A stretch of DNA of 64,000 bases from Anthoceros angustus (lineage: Eukaryota > Streptophyta > Anthocerotopsida > Anthocerotales > Anthocerotaceae), in contig MU008152.1 of NCBI GenBank assembly GCA_010909165.1, forward strand, positions 62,001 to 126,000, given 5' to 3'. A program made the position numbers and the translations under genes. Positions within the stretch are counted from its first letter, which is position 1; the number at the start of each line of letters is the position of its first letter. Of this stretch, positions 19,216 to 30,510 are shown piece by piece. The notes below the pieces were generated by a model. The model saw nothing but the letters and a program-made list of their open reading frames with translations, did not search any database and was not told the DNA's origin.

Positions 19216-22200
19216 TCAGTAAGCACGGGGAGCTTCATCCGCATGGAAAATTTGGGAAGGCTGGTCTGTGCTGTATTTGAAGTAGCCGGAGTTGCCGGAG
19301 TGGCCGGGCCTGACGTCCGTGGGATTTAGGGTGATGTTGTCGCTGTATGTCCCGCCGCTGGACTGAGCCCATTCTCCTCTTTGTTCTCCGAACTCCAGTT
19401 CCAGAGTTTGGGTGATATCGGTCACCACTTTGCTCATGCCAGGTCTGGCAGAGGCAGCAATTGGCACGCAGCTCATGGCGATTTCCGCAAATCTCCACAC
19501 CGACTCTACCTTGTAGTCTCCTCTGAGAGCCGGGTCCACCACCGCTGCAAGGCTTCCAGTGTTCATGGCGGCTCTCACCTGTGACTCAGATTGGCACGCA
19601 CAACCATGAGTTCCTGTTGTAGATGTTGGAATGGCAGGCAAAGAGAGGATGAGGACTCTCACCCTTTCCACGATGAACCTGTGAGGACCTTCCGGTAAAA
19701 TGGGCGGGTGCCCACACATCATCTCTAACAACACCACTCCGAAACTGTAGACATCGCTCTTGTCGGTGAGCATGCCAGTTGTGTTGTACCTGCGAACACC
19801 CCCACCACCCACCATTAGCAGCTGCAGAGGGTTCCCTCGACTTGCGCAACCGGGTATGTCGAGCAGGTGAGGAAGCAACTCACTCAGGGTCCAGGTATCC
19901 TAGCGTGCCCTTCACCATGGTCATCACGTGGGTTTGTCCATCGTCTGTGAGCTTGGACAACCCGAAGTCTGCCACTTTGGCTTCTAGTTTGCTGTTCAGG
20001 AGGATGTTGCTGCTTTTTACATCCCTATGAAAGATTGCTGGACGGCAACCATGGTGCAAATATTCCAGACCTGCCCACGTAAGGCAGTCAGTACCAGCTT
20101 TTATCTCCCAGGATGCAAGGCAAGCCCAGCGGGAAGGTTTGGATAGTCCAATGGATTACCTCTGGCAGAGTCTAGGGCTATCTGCAGTCTCTGTCTCCAG
20201 TTCAGTGGAGAGTGCTGTGCGGCTTTGCTACCTGCAAGCATGAGGGAGCACCACGAGAACAATGAACTCACAGCAATTGATGCACTGAATTGAGAGTTCG
20301 AAGCAAAGAAAGGTGGTTGCGAAGTGACAAGCAATGGTTGAGGGCCAAAGCTGGCACTTACTGTACAGGCGGGCTCGAAGATCTCCTCCAGACATATACT
20401 CGTACATAAGAATGAGTTCCTCCCCTTCCGCACAGTACCCAACAAGTGACACCAGTTTTTTGTGGTGCACCGTGGACAGAAGATCGATCTAGGAAACGAT
20501 GATGAGAAAACCGTCAGCCCTCCTGGAAATGCATCTTGAAAGCAAGCTTCAGTCTGGATGTCTTCAGGATGCCTGCAACATGTTGAGTACAAGGTACCGT
20601 CTACACCAGTCTGAAATACCTCGTTGGAGAACTCGTTAAGCCCTTGCTGGGACTTCCCGGACATGACTTTTACGGCAACCTCTTGCTCCTTGAGCAGCCC
20701 ATAATACACTGGTCCAAATCCGCCCTCCCCGATTTTCCTTGCAAAGTTGTTTGTAGCTTCCTTGACGGTGCTCAGAGCATATGGGTGAGCTTTCCTACGA
20801 GGATGATGTGATGGGGTCGACTGTGGATAAACTGGAGAGGCTGCAGCACAGTTCACATAGCAAAATACAGAATGTGACATCGATATCCACGAGTCGCAAC
20901 CTGTTGTCAGTTCGGCCGTGCTACTTACCACCGTCTGAAAAGGTAGCTAATGGTGAAGGAGGATTGGTCCCTTGGGTGGTCGGTTTCTTCCAGCAGCAGC
21001 ACCAAAGGACGACGAAAAGTATCAGGAGGAGGACCAAGACCCCAGCCACAACGCCACCAATGGCCGGCCCAAGGGAACTTTTGCTCTTGGACGTGGTGTC
21101 GTTCCCGTTCCCTCCTGGTGTTATTGCCGGTGGTGGTGGAGGGCTCGTTGTTGCAGCGGGTGGTGTACCTTGCGGGCAAATTGCATTCGCTGAAGGAACA
21201 CACTGAAGCTGAAGATTACCAGAATACCTACGAAGGAACAACCAACCTTTGTTTGGCGATCAACAGCACAACCGACCTGGACGTGGACGACGTGTGTTCA
21301 CAACTGAAAAATGTCTAAAGCCCAGCAAGCTTGAAGGTTGGAACTGTTACACTAGTTAGCCCTCACCTGAAGTCACCGATCTTGGCGAAGTAGGTGGCAG
21401 GGAAGGAGCCACTCAGGTTGTTGTTACTCACATCCCTGGACCACGGGGGAAGCTCGTTCATCAATTTGCCAAACTTATCATAACAAAAGTCACATTCGTG
21501 AAGACATTCCACATGGACACGAAGTCCAAGTCGCACTTACAGAGAGCTCAAAGAAGTAAACTGTGCGACCCAAGTGGGCAGAGGGCCAGAGAACTGGTTG
21601 TCCGATAGGTTCCTGTCAGTTGCAACCAGACAACATCATCAGTCTGGGCCACATGCCCTGGCTTCCAAGCACAATTATCAAGCTCCCGTACAGCAGTTCC
21701 CTTTGCCTGTTGTTATACAAACAGACTTGGCAGAGTCACAGGGCATGGCTTACAGGCTTTTGAGACCTGCCAGGCCTGAAATGGCTGTCGGAATCGGGCC
21801 GCTGAGACTTTTGCCCGAAAGATCCCTGCAAATATTGGCAACAATGTGACACAGTCAATTGCTGTCTTGTGCACCAAATTACATGCTGGCAGAGCAGGAT
21901 GAGCTGGGTAGGACTTTACAAGGCTGTGACTGCATTGTTGACACACGTGATTTCATCCCATGGCACAGGACTACACGGATCCCCAGTCCACCGGCTGTAG
22001 CTGAGAGCCAACTTTACCGCAGCCAGCGCAGTGACTACAGTGTAGCACCCATATCATGAGCAGACTAAGCCATGGGAACGAGCAAACAGAGGGCCTTGTG
22101 CAGGAACTCACCATCCTGCGCATTTGTACGCGAACCCAGCCCGATGATCTGGTACAGCTCAAATGCATTCAAAAGCGGGGGCAGATCCGTGCTAGCATCA

Positions 22201-23693
22201 GGAAGCAAAGTGAACACCAGTTCAGACTTATCCACAGGAACATGGTAGGTTTTTCCTCCAAACTGGAATGTAGTGAAAGGAGGGACAATGGCAGTGATAT
22301 TCAGAACATAGCCCGGTGGAGCCTTGGAGAGGAAATTCGGCTGGAAGTCTATTACCCGACTGCAAAACCCCACACCAGGCATCAGCAGCTAGCAATGGTG
22401 AGTTGCAGAAGAGAAAGAAGGAGCCATGGTCCGAGCTGAAGGCACCTGAGTCCTGAAGTCGCAGTGTTGTTGATCTCGGCAAAGAACAAGAAGGCGTAGA
22501 TTACAGGAGAAGGCGTGTCGTAGACATTCACGGTGACCGTGTAGTTGAGAAGATTGGGATCGGTGACAGCTGACTGCATAACAATGGCGGGAGGATAGTC
22601 TGCCTGATAGCTCCCATTGTTGATTATCTGGTCAAAAGAGTTAGGATACCCAGGTGCAAAAAGGCTGGTGTACGTGGCTCCAGAGCTCTTGGGCAAGGGC
22701 GGCCATATCCGATCGAAGTTATCAAAGGGAAACCTACAAGCACACATACCGTCCATGTGTCAAGGCCGGCCAAGCTGCAGACTGCACTTTCATGCTCATG
22801 GGGATCCTTAAGCTTGCATCGATATCCCACCTGAACGTGGTTGTCTCCTCCCCGAAATTGCGCCGCCTGAGCAGGTTCAAGAGGTTTCTCGAGTCATCCA
22901 AGTTGGCGATGTACGAGAAGCGATTGACCGGCCTGAGCTCCAGGGTGTTGATAAAAGGGTCGCTGCCGTCCAGCCGGATCAAGCACACACTCACGCTGGG
23001 CTTGGTGGTGAGCACCAGGACCTCGTACGTGGAGTACGTGTTCGGAGTGGTGTCGATGGTGACATGCGTCCACACCGTCTCATCCACAGAAAGCTGCCGC
23101 CACACACTCTATCAGATTCCGCACTCCTGCAAAGTGCAAAGCCAAAAATGCGCCTCTCCCAAAGCCGCGGAACATGGACGCAGTACCTGGAAGTTGATGC
23201 CCCCTGCAGGCACCGCGGTGTAGCCCCCGAAGTAGAACCAGGCTCGCACCAGGTACTGCGTGTCGTTGGAGACATCCAGGTCGTAGCAGTTCTTGGCGGG
23301 CGATGAGGCGGGGAAGAACCTGAGCGAGGTGAGATCCGTGACCAGGGCATCTCCCGTGGACGCGGCCACCCCGGTGGAGATGAAGCTCACGTCGCTCAGG
23401 AAGGTGAGATTGGTGTCGGGATGCTTGTACGAGAATCCCGCAGGAGCGCCGCAGTCGATGTTGATGAACCCTGCACACGCCCATTTCAGAATTCAGGGAC
23501 CGGATCCTGCCTGCTGGGCTTCTGGCACCACTGGTGCTGGGCAGCGCGGAAGGAAGGACTGGAGGTTCCAGGAAGCGGCAGCACAGCACCCACCTCCGGT
23601 CTGGGCATCGGCAGCGCGGTGCAGGCTTTGCAGCAGCGCGATGCCCACAACCCACAAAACACCCAGCCTCCGGATTCGAGCGCGAGAATCCAT
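19216..23693 (-). CDS. RLK B: malectin-like LRR receptor kinase
   Basis: Exons (minus): 23693-23594, 23470-23187, 23093-22831, 22733-22446, 22359-22112, 22034-21920, 21825-21754, 21612-21541, 21435-21367, 21227-20929, 20840-20620, 20488-20362, 20231-20160, 20070-19884, 19789-19663 and 19578-19216. They sum to 969 codons in frame. Order: signal peptide ([20 protein letters not shown]); malectin-like domain from [10 protein letters not shown]; linker [15 protein letters not shown]; three LRR exons (72, 72, 69 nt); Pro-rich stalk; helix [19 protein letters not shown]; kinase with [33 protein letters not shown] and GTLGYLDPE. All catalytic residues are present. It is the closest relative of the kinase fragment at 13,777-14,310. 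Confidence 0.9.
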
Positions 23694-24408
23694 CGCCGGG
23701 AGCTGGAAGACCGCCACAGCCGCCTCCTGGTGTCCTAGATCCTGAATCCCGCAATGCCTGATCCAGAAGCAGGCGCGATTGGGGAAGCTTTCACCCAGCC
23801 CCAGCCGCCATGCTTCCCGCCGTTGCTACAGCAGACGAAGTCGCAGCCTTGCAAAACATCCGTCTCTCCTGGCATTGGCTGGCCATAATGCGCGTTCTCT
23901 CCTCTGCGGCCTCCGCGACGTTGCTGCTGAATCATGGCGGGTGGGCGGTGCGTTGACCCCGTAAACCAGGCGGGACAATGCGAGTTACAGTGGCGGACGC
24001 ACATTGCGAGCCCGCTTCCATGCCTAAAACGAATTTTGCAAGCCTGGCATGGCTCGCCGACGCGGCGACCGTCGGTCGCCGCCCATCGGTCGGCGCAGCG
24101 CGGAGTTGGGGACTGGGTCGCAGAGTCTCGAACTGGGAAAGGGCAGGTTTGGCGCGTGCTTGCGCGGATTTTCAGATGGGGTTGTGCAGATACCATATGC
24201 CCACTTGCTCAATCTGCAGTGCTGCTTGTACTGCTGCTGTTCGTACAACTTCTGTGTAAAAGCGAGGTGTTGGCCACTTTGTACTATATCCGGAAGGAGG
24301 AAGGAGTCAGGGCTCCATGACACCAGCTCATTGGAAGGTCCGCTGCATCGTTTGCAGTTTTCTAATACGATAGTGATGGCCGGAATGTCTGTCATATCGG
24401 CACTTCCG
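23694..24408. other. Intergenic between RLK B start and RLK C end
   Basis: A 715-bp spacer that should hold the RLK B promoter (read leftward) and the RLK C 3' UTR. It is rich in CpG around 24,050-24,110. I see no convincing TATA box or gene. Confidence 0.4.
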
Positions 24409-27400
24409 TCACTTGCTGATGTCACTTGAGTGGTCAGGAGGGGCCTCATCTGCTGCCCCTGACGCCAGTGCCAGAGCCTCCTCCAGACCCACCACCACCT
24501 GGCTCATGCTGGGCCTGAGGGACGGGGCCACTTGCACACAGCTCATGGCTACCTCGGCAAACCTCCACACTGAACCCACTCTGTACTTCTCGAGAAGTTT
24601 GGGATCTACCATCGCCTGCAGGTTTCCGGTGTTTATGGCAGCTGGCACCTGAGGGAGATGGGCGAGAAGCAACCGAGAAGCGTACGAGTGTGAGAGAGGT
24701 CTCAGTGAACATGAGAGAGTGGTCGATGATGGGTCAGTTCGTGTGAGGGAGGTCTGGGCAAGAGAAGGACGATAGGGTGGAACCTGGAATTTCTTGCCTG
24801 TTCTGCGAGCACGTAGGTGGCGTCGTCCTCGGATATGGGTGGCCGCCCACAAAGGATTTCCAGAAGCACAACCCCGAAACTGTAGACGTCGCTCATCTCT
24901 GTCAGCATTCCACTCGTCCTGTACCTGCACGGAGCCGTGAGGCTTTAGGGCATCGTACAAAGATTCCTGTTTGACAAGGATGTTGGTTTGATCCAGGGGA
25001 TGATCCTACTCTGGGTCCAAGTATCCCGTATTTTCCTTCACCATGCCATGGGTTCCTCCGTTGTAACCCAGGTTGGTAAGCTGAAAGCCAGCTAACTTAG
25101 CCTCGAGTCTTTCGGTAAGAAGAACCTTGCTGCTGTTCACCCTCCCGTGGAGAATGGCTGGGTTCCAACCATGGAGGTGTTCCAGGCCTGCTCACAAAGT
25201 TTGAAAGAGTGCATAAGAAAGTGGAACCCGTGCTGTCGCCCTACCTTCCAAGAGCCAACTTAAAAGAAGCGGACAGTTTACCTTTTGCAACGTCGATGGC
25301 AATCTTCAGCCTCTGGCTCCACCTCAGAGGAGCTCGTGTAGTCTTGTCACCTGTATGTCGTTCACCAAAGCGAGCTAGAACATTTAAGCCCCTACATTTC
25401 ACAGACCTAGCGAAACATTACTCAACCGAACAATATCTAATCCACCTCCCCTTCACCGATGGATAAAACATTGGCCCCAACCTCTGGGACAAAACTGACA
25501 AATGAATCCATAGGACAGTTGTCTGGAGCAGGGGGTCAGTTTGCAGGACATACCATATAGATGATCACGAAGATCTCCTCCCGACACATATTGGAACAAA
25601 AGCATAAGGTTCTCGCCTTGTAAGCAGTAACCAATGAGGGATATCAGCTTCTCGTTGCAAACTGTAGCCAGAAAATCAATCTGGCAAAGGCCGTAGTTGT
25701 CCATTAGTCAGCAAACACTTAGTTCCTGACAGCCTCGGCGAATACGCCTAGGCAGCTAAAGGTGAATGGTGATTCCTTACCTCCTCTGAGAACTGAGTCA
25801 GGCTTTCATCGAGCTTTCCTGATAGTATCTTCACTGCCACTTCTTGCGAACTGTCTTTCAGGATTCCATAAAAGACAGATCCAGAGGCACCTTCTCCAAC
25901 CTTGTCAGCAAAGCTATTCGTTGCTTCCTCAATAATTTGTAGACTAAACGCTTGAGCCCTTCCTCTGATTTTAGAAGTATAAGTCATCCTCGAGTCTGGA
26001 GAGACCAGGAATGGACACCCACACGTTACGACTCATGAGAAAATAGTATACCAGCATTCACTTGCTGACAGAAGCGCCCCCCATGACCCATGACGCAGGA
26101 AGGTAAGAGGTACCACCTATGTGCACTTGCGGTATTTCTGACGGATCAGGAGCTTGTAATTTACTCTGGCATGACAGTTTATAAAAACTGAACCAGAATA
26201 CAAGTCCGCCAACAGCAAAAAGGACAAAAATGCCTCCAGCAATGATACCAGCAATGACCCAAATATTGGACCCTAGCTTTCTGACGCTGGACCCTGGTGC
26301 TGAATTTGATGGGAGAGGTAGTGGACTTTGTGTGACTGAAGACGGTGCTGGAGGTGCTGGGGGTGCTGGTGGGCAGGTTGCATTATCTGAAGGCACACAG
26401 TTGAGCTGCAGGTTACCTGAGTACCTGCAGTTTTTCGGTTTCGTAGGTGAATAACCTACTCATTTTTAACAAACGGACTCGTGAAATGACAACCTTATCA
26501 CCTGAATCCAGGGATGTGAGTGACATATGTTGCAGGAAAGCTACCACTCAGCTGATTGTTGGAAACATCCCTGTCAGAGACAACAACGGCTTCAACCACC
26601 AGAGTAGCAAGTTTGATGTTAATGGCACACTCTGAAAAAATAAGAAACAAACAGAAGCCCTACTCACAGGGTCCGCAAGGAGTCCAGGTCTGCAACCCAA
26701 CTTGGGAGGGCACCGGTGAAAGCATTATTCGACAAGTTCCTGGGCTCAGTACAAACCCAGCAACAAGCCCAGCAACGTCAGACTTTCGGAGTTGGACTAT
26801 CAACCTCCCATCACAAGATGAATTTCAACAGCAATAACCAAGCACACTCACAGCAGGGTGAGTGCTCCTAGACCAGAGATTTCCGAAGGAATGGAGCCGT
26901 TGAGGCCCTTGCCTGAAAGATCCCTGCAAGCAAATGCCAAAGAAGTGAGGCCAGCAACAAGCAGAGATACGCCTGGTAACGTAACATCACTTGCCCCCCA
27001 GGAGCCAGAATGAAGCTACTTACAAAGATGTCACTCGATCACTCATGTTACAGTTAAGCTCATCCCACGGTACAGGGAAGCAAGGATCACCAGCCCAGTA
27101 CTCGAGTCCAACAGCAGACTTAAGAGCAGTCAGTGCCGTTACTGTTATGAAGCGAACTGCTGTAAGGAGCAGGAGATGCATAAAACGCAGAACAGGCTAA
27201 AAAGCAGGAACTGTTGAGAAGTCCACCTCACCATCTCCTGCATTTGTACCCGAAACCACATCCAAGACCAGGTAAGCCTCAAAAGCATTCACGATGGGAC
27301 CATCAGCTGAGTTGCTGCTTTTCGTTAGGGAAAACGTCAAATTGTCCATCCTAGCAGGTCCCTGGTAATTTCCCCCAACTTGCACAACAGTGAAATCAGG

Positions 27401-28716
27401 TCCATAAGCAGCTAAGTCCAAGGGGTTGACAAGCTTGGATTCAGCTATGAAGTTGGCCCGGAAGTCCATAACACGCCTGCACCATCCAAGATGGGTGTGT
27501 GATGATAAAACGTGCAGATCAAGGTGCAGGATCCCCGTCATCAAATGCCCCCTATCCCAGATTCTCCATACCTTGTTCGTTCTGGGAAAGAGACAATCTC
27601 AGCGAAGAAGACGCTAGCGTACAGCCTTGGAGCAGCAACATCAGGTGGTGAAGTCAAGAACGTGAGGTCGTTCGCAGCCGTAGCAGCAGATTGCATGACA
27701 ATGCTGGGAGGATTATCCCATTGGCGAGAGGAATTGTAATAGAAGACTTGAAATTCGCTCGGATAACCTGGCACAAAGACGTCATCTCTGACCACGACGG
27801 GCTGCCATTTTCGATCATAGGCATCGTCAGGAAACCTGAAATTGTCACACCAGCGCTGGTGTCAGCCCGGCAAGAAACGCACCAGCCTCTGCAATGTCAC
27901 ACACATGTGTCACACGTACCGGAAAGTCTTGGTTGGCTCACCAAAGTTGCACCGCTGTAACAAAGAGAGGAAGACACTGAACGGGTCTGGGTCTGTGTGC
28001 CGGGCAAGGTAGGAGCCTGGACCGAGGGGCCTGAGCTCGAGAGTATTGATGAAAGGAGCACTGCTTTCCTCTGTGCGGATCAGGCAAACGCTGAGTCTCG
28101 TCTTGTTCGTGAGTATGATGGCTTCCGGCTCTTGCAGCAAGTTCTCGGTTGTGTTGATGATCAGTGTGGCCCAAACGGCGGAGTCCAGGGCCAGCTGGAA
28201 GGTGAGGACTGAGGAGGCAGGTGGGTTGACGTAGTAGCCGAAGTAGAACCGAGCTCGGATGAGGTACTGTGTGTTGATGTGCACAGGCAACACGTAGCAG
28301 TTCTTCGTGGGAGTGGAACCTGAAGGGAAGTGCCTGAGTGTCCTGAGATCGTCTTCCGTCCGGTATCCGTCTGTCTTCACGAGTGCTGCGAATCCGGTGG
28401 TGATGTACTTGTCGTACTCGTAGATAATCCCTGTCTCTTGGCTGACGAAAGGCACGGTGCGGCCTGTGTCCCCGGGGTCAGACCCACAGTCGATGCTGAT
28501 GAAGCCTACACATTTCAGATCGTTGTGTGTGAGTTGCATTGTTGCACAGACCCTGAAATGCCACAAGACTTCTCCGGATCGCGTCCCATCTTGCTTACCT
28601 GCTGAGGCGGAGGGGCGAGCAGATGCACAGAAGATGGGCAGCCGAAGGACCAGCATCCACAGGACCGATGCAACCAGGAGCTGGTCCCGGCTGAGAAAAA
28701 GATTTGGCTTCTCCAT
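24409..28716 (-). CDS. RLK C: malectin-like LRR receptor pseudokinase
   Basis: Exons (minus): 28716-28599, 28505-27920, 27835-27572, 27476-27232, 27141-27024, 26923-26852, 26739-26668, 26570-26502, 26424-26114, 25995-25781, 25680-25554, 25350-25282, 25187-25010, 24924-24798 and 24648-24409. They sum to 937 codons with frame kept at each junction. It has a signal peptide (LLVASVLWMLVLRLPIFC), malectin-like domain (GFISIDCGSD), linker YWAGDPCFPVPWDE, three LRRs, Pro-rich stalk and membrane helix. The kinase keeps GEGASGSVFYG and VAVK, but the catalytic loop reads ILHGRVNSSKVLL (HRD to HGR, N kept only elsewhere) and DFG reads GFQ. Phosphotransfer is therefore unlikely, while the fold seems kept ([18 protein letters not shown]). 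The intron between FQ and L is absent here, and the penultimate intron has a GC donor (CAG/GCAAGA). Confidence 0.9.
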
Positions 28717-29175
28717 GCCTCAGGAAGCTGACGTTCTCGAACTTCTGGGAGCAAGCAATCTTGAAAACAGGCCAGCAGTGTGAGCCTGGAGACGCCATGG
28801 AATACCAGCCTCTCGGCAGCCGCGATGTCATCCTGAAGTGGGAAGTGGCGCCCACAGCATCTCATCGAAGACCGCAAGCTTGAGGGTGTGTGTGCCAGCC
28901 GATGCTAGTTGGGAACCGGGCTTCACTGTCGTCCTGTGGAAGGCTTCGCTCCTCGGGTCACGCAACCCATTGCTGGATGCATTGTCAGGTGCCTCAAGGC
29001 ACAAGAACGGACTTCGCGTCAAACCTTTTGATGAAGGTCTTTACCAACACTGCTTTGTGCCAATGTTTGCAAGCTCGGAAAACGAGGGGATCAGCTAGTG
29101 TAGATTATCTGCTGGAGAAGGATCTCCCTGCGGCAAGTTGGATACGGTATTCAGTCTGATTTACCACGAGGAACG
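28717..29175. other. 5' flank of RLK C
   Basis: Upstream DNA of RLK C. Open frames on both strands lack recognisable domains. No promoter element is convincing. Confidence 0.3.
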
Positions 29176-29210
29176 TCACCAGCATGAAAGATTTGGGAAG
29201 GCTGGTCAAG
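29176..29210 (-). pseudogene. Tiny RLK C-terminal scrap
   Basis: CATGAAAGATTTGGGAAGGC followed by TGGTC matches the 3' end of RLK B at 19,240-19,265 (CATGGAAAATTTGGGAAGGC then TGGTC). On the minus strand it encodes the tail-end motif DQPSQIFHA. It is a remnant of another cluster copy lost between C and D. Confidence 0.5.
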
Positions 29211-29815
29211 CGCAGGCATCTTTACCGATGATTTCCGGCTCATGTTAACCAGTTTGGCTCTCCCAACTCCGTCTCCAACGTCTGAGCTCTGCCACTGCTT
29301 TCTTCATGCCTGGCCAGAATGCATTTGAGAGTTGCCAATCAGCCCATCTTGCTCCTCAACTCTAACTGGTGTGACATCAACCACATCAAGACCCTTCCTC
29401 TTTCACCTCCTTGTAACTATCGCTGCAGACCTCATCAGCAGCCTCCTTCCCAGTTCCAGTAACGACCCTGGCGAAGGCTTCAAGTGCTGAAGCTCCATCT
29501 TCCAACTTTCGGAATGACCGCGGGAAAAGTGATGACCATGCGAATGTTTCACGCGGGTCGGTGCGGCTGCGGTGTAAAACCTGGCCAAGTAGAAAGAGAG
29601 TTGCCAAACCGACTTCCATCATACGTAGTTCGTGCAGAACACGAGGTCACATGGCTCAAGCCTCAAGGCCTGCCGTGGCGTTGGCCCTTCTGTATGGGTA
29701 CTTTCAGAGGGAGAAACCACTGAACCAACCAACGATGTGCAACAGGCCAGGTTTCCTGGGGAGGCACACCGAGATCGGCGTCCACCCATAGCATAGCAAG
29801 CCAAAGCTATGGACA
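29211..29815. other. Unassigned interval
   Basis: A minus-strand frame at 29,386-29,622 (SRTDPRETFAWSSLFPRSFR) is open for about 78 codons and may be a decayed exon. I do not recognise the family. Confidence 0.25.
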
Positions 29816-29960
29816 TGTGCATTTTGTGGTCTTTGACAACTTGGCCATAAAGGATGTGGTGACATGGAATGCCCTGTTTGCTGGGTATGCACAGCAAGGG
29901 CTCGGCCAAGACGCTCTTGTGCTGTATGGACAAACGGTGCAGGAGGACCTGTTTGCCTGC
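29816..29960 (+). pseudogene. PPR-protein repeat fragment
   Basis: The plus frame reads NLAIKDVVTWNALFAGYAQQ followed by GLGQDALVLYGQ. This fits a pentatricopeptide repeat of the plant PLS type (KDVVTWNALIAGYAQ..G...EAL). Only about one and a half repeats are seen before the sequence loses similarity, so it is a scrap and not a gene. Confidence 0.6.
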
Positions 29961-30510
29961 CTTCTGTGGTCCCATTCAGTGATAACAACACAAACTGCAA
30001 GCCGAAGACATTCAAGAAGCGGTTGTGTGGAAGATACATCCAAACAAAGGTTCTGTGAATTCTCGAGGTCCGGTTCACATCAAAACGCTGCCAGCAAGGA
30101 GGCGAGCTCATCCGCGAGCTGTGAGAGGATGACCTGCCCAGACACCAACATCCCCTGTCACCACCGTATTACCCATGGCCCCCCACGTGACGCATGACAA
30201 CGAATGTATGGCCATGACTTGTTTCCTTCACACACATCTTTCATTGTCTGCGAACTGTTCTGCTTTTCCTTCAGTCCGCAACTGCCGTTGCTCAGAATCT
30301 CTTACCTTGCTTTCCAGGGCAATCACCCTGCTCAATGACAACTGATTCCCAGCTTACAAGTGCATCCTCTAGTCCCCATGTATGTTAGCACCACTGGTAC
30401 TCTCCACTCTGCTGGAAAGAACATCCGTGGGTAGCAACCGAGGTGATTTTCTTGATGGGTGGCTGAGGAGCATGCGCAACCCGGCGAGAGACTGGGTACT
30501 GCAAGTAGCG
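29961..30510. other. 3' flank of RLK D
   Basis: Nothing recognised beyond the probable 3' UTR of RLK D. Confidence 0.3.

Noticed and set aside
29817-30197. A complete small PPR protein
   Set aside because: Only the first part (to about 29,960) resembles a PPR repeat; the rest of the frame is unrelated, so I list a fragment only.
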